A DNA stretch of 64,000 nucleotides from Sesamum alatum (Eukaryota; Streptophyta; Magnoliopsida; Lamiales; Pedaliaceae): the NCBI GenBank assembly GCA_034509735.1, contig JACGWO010000003.1, positions 15,004,001 through 15,068,000 of the forward strand. The letters are read 5' to 3'. Shown here piece after piece: positions 35,743-43,778 of the stretch (the first letter of the stretch is position 1; each line of letters begins with the position of its first letter). Under the pieces are notes generated by a model. The model was not told the DNA's origin. It searched no databases and worked only from the letters and a program-made list of their open reading frames with translations. Made by a program: the position numbers and the translations under genes.

Positions 35743-37282
35743 TGTTGGAATAGGTGACCAGAAAGCCAATAGGTTTGGCAATTTGTAACCTATCCGACAA
35801 CTTGATGTGAATGTAATATTATTATGTGATGAATAAGATGAGTGTTCGTCACCAATGGTACCTCCTTTGTTGCGCTCATCTTACATTTGTTAAAATGGTG
35901 TTTAACTTATATCGCAACAAAGCCCACAGACCATGGATAACAACTCGTGCAGTTGGGCCACGCATTGAATGGTGGTCATGAAACCAACTGATTAAGAGTT
36001 GGGTCTGAAACGTTCCAAGTCGAGGACCTCGAGACAGGGCATCGAGAGTCCTATTGAGACTTGCATCAAGAGTCGTGTTCATTGGATGAGTGCCGTGTTT
36101 CATCGGCGACAGGCGTGGGATGCCTACACGGTCTTGATGGGTTGGTCGACTGGGGTCGAGCCGACTGGACTGACTCGCGGGGATCATCATATGGAAGCCT
36201 TGGAGGCTTGGTCGGTATGATTGGATTCCCCGGTTCCGATAGTACGGGAGTAATCCTCAGACTTGAGGAATCATGGCAGTCACGTGCACAGGACGGCTGT
36301 ATCTTGGATCTGGCGAGAGGTGATCATTCTGTAAGATGATCATTATAAGCCTTGTCCAGTGCAGTCAGAATGTGTAGCGAGGACGGTGGATTCCAAGAAG
36401 AGGATCCGTCCCTGTCAGTATGTGACAGAGGTATCTCCTATGCACTTGCATGCTGTTTGAGTGTGGTCGATGTTGTCGACGCAATGAAGCATACGTCTCT
36501 TTGAGCATGCGAAAGAGACAAATCAATCACAATCAAGCTCTTGACCCTTTGGTAACCTGATTTGATCGACTTGTAGTCATAAATTTTTGGTAGGCTTGAT
36601 TGAAGAATTGATGGTGAATTTGATTGGAATGGAAAAAGATCTAGACATCCTTGGATGAAAAACCTAGACACATTCCAATAATCACATTAATTATGTATGA
36701 TATATTAAATTTTGGTAATATTGACAACACCTAGAACCTATAAGTGAATTCATTATTGATTCATCCTTTTCTAGGAAAAAGAGAAGACAAAAATCCTCTC
36801 CTCTCTCTCAATTTTCGTGCTCCCTCCCTCTCTCAATTTTGAATCAAGAAGAAGAACAAAGTAAGTTTAAGAGAACACTAATTCATAGTGTTTTTCTCTT
36901 AAACCGATTCCTTCCTAAACCCGTTCTTTTCTAGCAAGAAGAACGTGTGTTTCTTCCGGTGTGGTGTGGATCACCTTTGGAGAATCCATCCGTTTGGATT
37001 TCGTGAGCATTCCGGAGAAGGAACAACGCTAGTAGCCGGGAGCATACGCTAAACAATCAAAGGTAACGGTTTATTACGCTTTGATTGATTCCATTTATAT
37101 ATCTATGCCCTATGTGTTTAAATATATGTTTTAATATTTACACATCCTACATCGAACGCCCGGTTGAGCACCCAAGGGTACACCCCTTGGGATTCGCATA
37201 TTTAAATTTGATTTAAATTTGTGCACGTTTTCTCGCTTTCTCGCTTCCGCTCGCGCTCCCGGGCGGATCCGCTTGTCCTTCA
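35743..37282 (+). repeat. Solo A-family LTR with perfect target duplication, internally shortened
   Basis: 1540 bp from TGTTGGAATAGGTGACCAG to GGCGGATCCGCTTGTCCTTCA, flanked by CAATA at 35738-35742 and 37283-37287. Removing it restores an uninterrupted leader (compare 23150-23175). It is about 650-700 bp shorter than other A-LTRs because the stretch between CGACGCAATGAAGCATACG and AAGAGACAAATCAA (near 36500) is missing. The U5 hairpin is at 37171-37191. Confidence 0.95.
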
Positions 37283-37337
37283 CAATAATATTACCATCAT
37301 CTGCTAATTTTTGCTTTACATTTTCATTAATGTAGAT
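37283..37337 (+). mobile_element. Leader of the plus-strand A element, last 55 bases before gag
   Basis: CAATAATATTACCATCATCTGC continues the leader broken at 35742 and runs directly to the gag start codon. The same sequence precedes gag at 23153-23207. Confidence 0.9.
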
Positions 37338-37862
37338 ATGTCTAAGAACCCATTAACCATGATTCTCGAGACTAACAAATTCAACGGAACGAACTACTCG
37401 GACTGACTGAGAAACCTGAGGATTGTCCTCGGTTTCGAGAACCAAGGCTACGTCTTGGACGAGCCGCCACCGAGCGACTTACCGGAGGGGTCCACGCTTG
37501 AAGAACGTTTGACGTTCGAGAAATGGCATGAGGACAATCGGAAAGTACGCAGTATCATACTGGCTTCGATGTCTAACGACATCTAGAAGCAGTGTGAGAG
37601 GCTGGACAACGTCTCCGCCATAATGCTTCGTATGAATGAGGTTTATGCGGTTCCGGATAGGCATATTAGATATGCCGCCACAAAAGCATTCTTTGGCACC
37701 AAGCTCGCTGAAGGAGCGTCTGTACAGAGTCATGGGGTCAAGATGCTCTCCCTAGTGGAGAAACTCGAGGACCTTAAAGCTGGGCTTAACAATGACACGT
37801 ACATTGACGTGATCCTCTAGTCGCTTCCTCCATCCTATGACCCGTTTGTTGTAAACTACAAC
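37338..37862 (+). pseudogene. gag N-terminal half of the plus-strand A element (three stops)
   Basis: The start ATGTCTAAGAACCC is intact and the capsid region is colinear with the B gag. In-frame stops are visible: TGG to TGA at the Trp after SD (about 37405), CAG to TAG at about 37587, and CAG to TAG at about 37818. All three are G:C to A:T changes. Downstream the same frame opens into the 662-codon run. Without the stops this would be the start of one gag-pol polyprotein. Confidence 0.9.
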
Positions 37863-39851
37863 ATGAACGGACTTGAGAAGTCTATTCATGAGTTGATCAA
37901 CATACTGGTCCAATACGAGGCAACGGCTCACAATTCAGCGCCGGCTGTATTGATAGGAGAGGCTTCAACCTCCAAGGCGAATGGGAAGAGGGCCGGACGC
38001 TGGAAGAGGAAGAAGGGTAAAGGGAAGACGGTTTCGGCCCCTACTCGCGCTCCGCGCGTCCCTGTTGCTCCGGTTGGACCGAGCAAAGGGAAAGGGAAGG
38101 CTCGTGATTCTCAGCGGTCCAAGGCAAATGATGTCTGCATGCATTGCCAAGGGAAAGGGCATTGGAAGAGGGAGTGCCTACAACTCCTCTCCAACCCAGG
38201 TGTGTTTGTGGTTGAAGTTAATATGATTACTAATTCAGCTTCATGGGTATTGGATACCAGGTGTGGTGCTCACATCTGCAATGATTTGCAGGCACTGCAA
38301 AGAAGCAGAAGGCTAACCAAGGATGAGATGATCCTGAGGCTAGGCGATGGCAAGGCAGTTGTTGCGGAGGCCGTAGGATCACTAGAATTAGCCATTAGTA
38401 GTCATGTTAGGATTGTACTGAACGACTGTTTCTATGTACCTAGCATGATTAAAAACATTGTTTCCATCCCGGTCGTTGATAAGGAGGGATATAAATTTAC
38501 CATCAATAAAAACGGTTTTTTCATTATCAAAGATGGTATTTCTCATTTTCTTGGTACATTGGTCAACGGTCTGTACATACTTCAACAGTCTAATTGGATT
38601 ATGACTGCAGAACACAAACGAAAACGTGATGATCATAATAACGCACAGATATGGCATGCGAGGTTAGGTCATATCTCTAAAGATAGGATAAGAAGGTTGG
38701 TGGACTCAAAGAGTCTAGAAATAGACGATTTGGACAACCTACCAACCTGCGAATCCCGTCTAAAGGGAAAGATGACCAAGAAACCCTTTGTTGGACAAAG
38801 TACGCTAGCCAGTGGTTTGTTGGATTTGATCCATACAGATGTCTGTGGTCCACTAAATACTCAGGCTAGAGGTGGGAACTCGTACTTCATAACCTTTACC
38901 GATGATCACTCACGGTATGGTTATGTTTACCTGATGAGGTACAAGTCTGAAGCCTCTGGAAGGTTTAAGGAATACAGACTTGAAGTAGAGAACCAAACCG
39001 GTCGAAAGATCAAAGCCCTTCGGTCGGACCGAGGTGGAGAGTATTTGAGTGGTGAGTTTACTGATTATGTAAAAGAGAATGGGATTCTCTCTCAGTGGAC
39101 CCCTCCTGGAACACCGCAGCTTAATGGTGTGTCTGAAAGGAGGAATCGGACCTTGTTGGACATGGTCCGATCCATGATGAGTTTTACCGAACTCCCCCTT
39201 TCCTTCTGGGGATACGCTCTTGAGACAGCGGCCAAAATTTTGAACTTGGTGCCATCTAAAAAGGTATCCCAGACGCCATATGAGATATGGCATGGCAAGC
39301 CTGCCTCCTACAAATACTTGAAAGTGTGGGGTTGCCCCGCATATGTCAAGAGATTAGTGGGAGATAAACTGGACTCGAGGTCTAGTTTATGCAGGTTCAT
39401 CGGCTACCCAAAAGAAACTGCGGGATATTATTTCTATGATCCCTCTGAGCAAAAGGTTTTTGTCTCACGAAATGCAGTGTTCTTGAAAAAAGGTTTTCCA
39501 TCGGATAGTCGACGCGATGAGGTACTCCTTGAGGAATCAAGTGATGCACTCCAAGAGGCGGCAGTGACATCTGAGCCAGAAGTTCCCACTGATATTGTTC
39601 CAGTCCTCCGTAGGTCGCCCAGAGTATCCCATGCACCTGATAGGTATGGATTTTTGGGCCTGACCGGTCAGTTGGATAATGATCCGAAGACGTGCGGAGA
39701 AGCGATGTCGGACATCGATTCGGACAAGTGGCTTGAGGCCATGAAATCCGAGATGGACTCGATGGGTACAAACAAGGTTTGGACCCTAGTAGATCCACCC
39801 AAAGGGGTTAAACCCGTAGGGTGTAAATGGGTCTACAAAGCTTGGAGCTGA
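37863..39851 (+). CDS. gag C-terminus, protease, integrase and start of RT (A family, open 662-codon fragment)
   Basis: Domains in order: end of capsid, K/R-rich stretch, CCHC zinc knuckle (C92, C95, H100, C105), protease (residue 131 on), GAG-pre-integrase, integrase HHCC and core (D326, D389, E425; spacing 35 between the last two), integrase C-terminus, then the RT lead-in. Two key residues are lost: the protease reads DTR instead of DTG (residues 131-133), and the last Cys of the HHCC finger is Arg (CESR, residue 299). The frame ends because five bases are missing between ACAAA and GCTTGG (about 39838), just where RT begins. The first Met is internal to gag. Although long, this is an inactive fragment. 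Confidence 0.87.
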   Translation: MNGLEKSIHELINILVQYEATAHNSAPAVLIGEASTSKANGKRAGRWKRKKGKGKTVSAPTRAPRVPVAPVGPSKGKGKARDSQRSKANDVCMHCQGKGHWKRECLQLLSNPGVFVVEVNMITNSASWVLDTRCGAHICNDLQALQRSRRLTKDEMILRLGDGKAVVAEAVGSLELAISSHVRIVLNDCFYVPSMIKNIVSIPVVDKEGYKFTINKNGFFIIKDGISHFLGTLVNGLYILQQSNWIMTAEHKRKRDDHNNAQIWHARLGHISKDRIRRLVDSKSLEIDDLDNLPTCESRLKGKMTKKPFVGQSTLASGLLDLIHTDVCGPLNTQARGGNSYFITFTDDHSRYGYVYLMRYKSEASGRFKEYRLEVENQTGRKIKALRSDRGGEYLSGEFTDYVKENGILSQWTPPGTPQLNGVSERRNRTLLDMVRSMMSFTELPLSFWGYALETAAKILNLVPSKKVSQTPYEIWHGKPASYKYLKVWGCPAYVKRLVGDKLDSRSSLCRFIGYPKETAGYYFYDPSEQKVFVSRNAVFLKKGFPSDSRRDEVLLEESSDALQEAAVTSEPEVPTDIVPVLRRSPRVSHAPDRYGFLGLTGQLDNDPKTCGEAMSDIDSDKWLEAMKSEMDSMGTNKVWTLVDPPKGVKPVGCKWVYKAWS

Positions 39852-40262
39852 CGGGGAGGTCACAACCTTCAAAGCCAGGCTTGTGGCGAAAGGTTACACT
39901 CAATGACCCGGGGTCGATTTTGAGGAAACCTACTCGCCCGTAACAATGGCCAAGTCCATTCGGATACTGCTTGCCATAGCAGCATGGTATGACTATGAAA
40001 TATGGCAGATGGACGTGAAAACGGCTTTCCTCAACGGTTTCGTAGAGGAAGAGATCTATATGGATCAGCCGGAAGGTTTCACAACTGTTGGAGAAGAGTA
40101 GAAGGTCTGAAAACGGCTTTCCTCAACGGTTTCGTAGAGGAAGAGATCTATATGGATCAGCCGGAAGGTTTCACAACTGTTGGAGAAGAGCAGATGGACG
40201 TGAAAACGGCTTTCCTCAACGGTTTTCGTAGAGGAAGAGATCTATATGGATCAGCCGGAAGG
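39852..40262 (+). pseudogene. RT fragment with a triplicated 82-bp segment (A family)
   Basis: After the frameshift RT continues (LVAKGY..., SIRILLAIAAWYDYEIWQMD). From 40017 the segment encoding KTAFLNGFVEEEIYMDQPEG occurs three times: 40017-40098, 40109-40190 and 40202-40262. The joins are GTAGAAGGTCT and CAGATGGACGT, and the last copy has one extra T. At 40262/40263 the sequence switches to the B family in the RT thumb region, skipping about 230 codons including YVDD. Confidence 0.88.
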
Positions 40263-41133
40263 CATCCAGATTGTCAGGGACAGATCTAAAAGGATGTTAG
40301 GGCTCACCCAAAACTCGTATATGGAGAAAGTCCTAAAGAGATATCGAATGGACAACTCCAAACGAGGATTCCTTCCAATGAGGCATGGGATCAAGTTATC
40401 CAAGAAACAGTCCCCGCAGACTGATGAGGAACTTGAAAAGATGAAAGTCATCCCCTATGCTTCTGCCCTAGGTAGCATCCAATATGCGGTCCATTGCACC
40501 AGGCCTGACATTGCATACGCTTTGAGCGTGACAAGCAGATATCAGTCCTGTGCAGGAGAAGCACATTGGAATGCCGTTAAGGGCATCCTTAAGTACCTTA
40601 GGAGGACTAAGAAAATGTTCTCGGTCTATGGCAATGGAGAACTAATTCTGGAAGGCTTTAGCGACGCTAGCTTCCAGTCTGATGACGATGATGCCAAGTC
40701 TCAATCGGGGTATGTATTCAAACTCAACGGAGGAGTAGTGGCTTGGAAAAGTTCCAAGCAAGCAACCACTGCTGACTCCACCACTGAGGCTGAATACATA
40801 GCAGCTTCAGAAGCTGCTAAGGAAGCGGTTTGGATGAGAAACTACATCCAAGAGTTGGGTGTGGTGCCTAGCATCGCCGAGCCTGTTGTCATCTTCTGTG
40901 ATAACAACGGTGCAATAGCGCAAGCAAAGGAACCGAGATCTCATCACCGTTCCAAACACATTCTTAGACGCTACCATCTTCTTAGAGAAATGGTAGGAAG
41001 AGGTGACGTTCGGATGGACCGAGTCAACTCAGCAGAGAACACAGCAGACCCGCTGACAAAGCCTATGTCGCAGAGTGCTCATACGCAACATCTTGAGAAG
41101 ATGGGGATTAGGCATATGGGTGATTGGCTTTAA
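40263..41133 (+). pseudogene. Duplicated RT C-terminus and RNase H of a B element
   Basis: Nearly identical to 45827-46697 of the B element downstream. From IQIVRDRSKRMLGLTQ it runs through KRGFLPMRHGIK, the RNase H blocks SDASFQSDDDD, TTEAEYIAASEA and FCDNNGA, to the C-terminus GDWL and a TAA stop. The frame is open, but it lacks the RT active site and everything upstream. Only scattered substitutions separate the two copies (for example AL for AV near position 40466), so the duplication is young or an assembly effect. Confidence 0.88.
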
Positions 41134-41149
41134 AGGTCAAGTGGGAGAT
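41134..41149 (+). promoter_or_regulatory. Polypurine tract of the duplicated B tail
   Basis: AGGTCAAGTGGGAGAT, directly after the stop codon and directly before TGTTAGAATAGG of the LTR fragment. Confidence 0.9.
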
Positions 41150-41262
41150 TGTTAGAATAGGTGACCATGTAAGCCAATTTTGGCGGGTATATGTAACCTA
41201 TGTCTAGACAATTATAGGTGTTTGATAAATCATTAATGAATAAAGAAGTGAATTTCATTTGG
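41150..41262 (+). repeat. B-family LTR, first 113 bases only
   Basis: TGTTAGAATAGGTGACCATG to GAATTTCATTTGG, matching 46714-46827 with about two differences. It then jumps at 41263 to leader sequence. About 1.87 kb of LTR, the primer-binding site and the beginning of the leader are missing between the two. Confidence 0.9.
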
Positions 41263-42642
41263 AATCCCGGGGTTATTTTACTTAAAATAATGAGGAAAGG
41301 TTTTCCTAAAACGAAAAATTTTACATTGCCAATATCTATATTTTATTTTCACACGTTACGCACATGTTCATTTATTTTCATCTTGGATTGATGTGATTGG
41401 AAATCATGTGTTGTTGGAATATTATGATTATGTGATTGGATCATGTAATTATGTGTGTTGGATGGAAATGGATGATCACGAGCCCTAGACCGAATGTATG
41501 GTTTGATTTACTGTTGGGCCTGTGTGCCTCTTTAAACTGCTTTCTCCTTCTCTCTTTCTAGTGCCTTGGAATAATAAGGCTTTCTACCTCCCTCCTTATG
41601 TACTCCCCCCGGGTTTTCGCTGGGGTTTCTAATTTTTTATATGTAATGAGAGTAGACTAGGAGTGAGGTTTCCATTTTTTGTAATTGGTGGAGAAGAAGG
41701 AAGGACCACATGGAGAGCACAGACCGGAGGTCCCTTGGCGTTTTCCATGAAGTGAAGAAAGAGAAAAAGAGACCAAGGCCCATCAGAATGATGATTGGGT
41801 TACTATTATTGTAATAGTATAGGACCAACCCTAGATTGACCATAGATCCACTGCGGGCTCAGTGGATCGCATAGGATTCGGGCTTGTGATCATCCAACAG
41901 GGGCGTGCTAGGCTTTAATTTTGCATGTGGTTATTGTGATGGATGAATGGGTTTTATTTATCATGTATAACTGCTATGGATGAATTTCATTTATGCATTT
42001 TTGGATGAATGTATGGATATAGTATGAGATCTCGGTCATTATTACTCTCACATTGGTTGGACCAATGTTAAAATATTAGACCCTAGATAAAGTGGACATG
42101 AACTCTAGGAGTTCGTCCATGCCTTCCAATCCGTGGCATAGTGAGGAAGCTGTTTTAGGTCAATAGCGTGGTCTCACGAGTCGTGGCACGTTATTGTACT
42201 TAAAAGAAGCTGCACTATGTCATGAACGAAAAATGGGCTGCTGCTACCTGTCTCACGAGTCGTGGGGGTACTAGTGGGTCCATGGCTCGGTCGATTGGGT
42301 CGGGTCTAACGCCTAATTAGCATGATTCGCTTGGAGTCCTCGGGATCATGCAAAAGGGTGAGGCAATAATCTTGGGAATCTCGTGGAACGAGAATGGTAT
42401 GGAATACCTCCCACAGGATCTTTTCCATGCGAATCGTAAAAGCGGGGTATGGGAAAAATCGCTGTGGATCCCAAGCCCACTAGGAAAGGATTTCCCGAAA
42501 ACTACGTTTGAGAGTACCGTGTTTTCGTATAAATAGTGGGAGGATTAAATGACTAAAGACCAAGCATTTAATTATTTTTTATCAAACCACCGTCTTTACT
42601 TTCTGCTGATCGCGCGTTGTTTTTCAACATGTAGATTTTAAA
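41263..42642 (+). mobile_element. Leader of the nearly intact B element (5' end missing)
   Basis: 1.38 kb without a gene. Landmarks: a pyrimidine tract ending CTCTTTCTAG at 41561 before TGCCTTGGAATAATAAGG, a perfect 9-bp stem GATCCACTG/CAGTGGATC with loop CGGGCT at 41845-41868, hairpin H1 (arms 42161-42170 and 42187-42196), hairpin H2 (about 42238-42277), the GGATCCCAAGCCCACTAGG block, and TATAAATAGTGGGAGG at 42528. GC-rich block and primer-binding site are absent because of the deletion at 41262/41263. Confidence 0.9.
42528..42535 (+). promoter_or_regulatory. Leader-internal TATA-like box 115 bp before gag (B family)
   Basis: TATAAATA followed by GTGGGAGG. The same string stands 99-110 bp before gag at 23103-23110, at 31840-31847 and 7050-7057 (minus strand), and at 35688-35695 in the leader split by the solo LTR. 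D copies have GTAGAAATAG at this place. It is far from the LTR promoter; promoter function is inference. Confidence 0.5.
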
Positions 42643-43626
42643 ATGTCTAAGAACCCACTTTCAACCATTCTTGAGACAAACAAATTTAATGGAACCAACT
42701 ACAACGACTGGTTGCGCAATCTCAGGATAGTCCTGGATTATGAGAACCAAGGCTACGTCATGGACGAGCCTCTCCCTAGGACCTTACCGGAAGGATCCAC
42801 GCCAGAGGAACGTGAGACGTTCGAGACTTGGCATAAGGATAACCGGAAGGTTCGTAGCATCATACTTGCTTCGATGACCAATGAGATTCAGAAGCAATAT
42901 GAAAGGCTAGACGATGTCCCTTCCATAATGGCTCGCCTTAAGGATTGCTATGCAGTCCCGGACCGGCATACTCGGTATGTCGCGACCAAGGCGTTCTTTG
43001 GAACTAAAATGACAGAAGGATCCTCTGTACAAGAACATGGGGTTAAAATGCTTACCCTAGTGGAAAAGCTCGAGGACCTAAAGGCAGGTCTCGATAACGA
43101 AACGTACATAGATGTGATCCTTCAGTCACTCCCACCCTCCTTTGATCAATTTATTGTCAACTACAACATGAATGCACTTGAGAAGGGTATTCATGAGTTG
43201 ATCAATATGTTGGTGCAATACGAGGCAACGACTAAGAAGTCCACGCCTTCGGTATTGTTTGGAGGTGCTTCTACTTCCAAGACGAAAGGCAAGGGCGCCG
43301 GACGTTGGAAAAGGAAGAAAGGGAAGGGAAAGACAGTCATAGCAGCTACGAACACTCAGAGTGTTCCCATTGCCAAAGAGGGGAAAGGCAAAGGTAAGGG
43401 AAAGGTTGTCTCCAAGCAACAGTCAAAGGCATATGACATATGTATCAACTGCCGTGAGAAAGGGCATTGGAAGAGAGAGTGCCCCAAACTCTTCTCAAAC
43501 CAAGGTATATTTGTGATTGAGGTTAACATGGTCACTAATTCTGCCTCTTGGGTATTGGATACCGGCTGTGGAGCTCACATTTGCAATGATCTGCAGGTGT
43601 TGAAAAAAAAGCAGAAAACTAAGTAG
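42643..43626 (+). CDS. gag: gag (with protease start) of the nearly intact B-family copia element
   Basis: 327 codons from ATGTCTAAGAACCCACTTTC, the start conserved in every gag of the window. Capsid (retrotransposon gag/UBN2 type) covers about residues 1-200, with WLRNLRIVLDYE and QYERLDDVPSIM. A K/G-rich linker and the nucleocapsid knuckle CINCREKGHWKREC follow at about residues 267-280, then the protease signature DTGCGAHIC near residue 306. An extra A in an A8 run (43602-43609) shifts the frame and stops it at TAG 43624-43626. In copia elements gag and pol are normally one frame, so this stop is a lesion or a sequence error, not a natural gene end. Gag forms the particle that packages element RNA. 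Confidence 0.92.
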   Translation: MSKNPLSTILETNKFNGTNYNDWLRNLRIVLDYENQGYVMDEPLPRTLPEGSTPEERETFETWHKDNRKVRSIILASMTNEIQKQYERLDDVPSIMARLKDCYAVPDRHTRYVATKAFFGTKMTEGSSVQEHGVKMLTLVEKLEDLKAGLDNETYIDVILQSLPPSFDQFIVNYNMNALEKGIHELINMLVQYEATTKKSTPSVLFGGASTSKTKGKGAGRWKRKKGKGKTVIAATNTQSVPIAKEGKGKGKGKVVSKQQSKAYDICINCREKGHWKRECPKLFSNQGIFVIEVNMVTNSASWVLDTGCGAHICNDLQVLKKKQKTK

Positions 43627-43778
43627 CGGGGACATGATCCTGAAGCTCGGAAATGGCAAGGCCATCTCGGCAGAAGCAGTAGGATCCGCCACTTTAGTTA
43701 TTAGTGATACCATTAGCATAGAATTAGAGCAAGTTTATTTTGTACCCAGTATGATTAAAAAACATCATTTCCATTCCA
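43627..43778 (+). pseudogene. Protease segment between the two frameshifts of the B element
   Basis: The pol frame is open here (GDMILKLGNGKAI, then LEQVYFVPSMI) but is separated from gag by the extra A near 43605 and from the next frame by an extra A in AAAAAA at about 43756-43761. The minus-strand B copy has one A fewer at both places (complement of 5982-6010 and 5845-5855). Confidence 0.85.
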
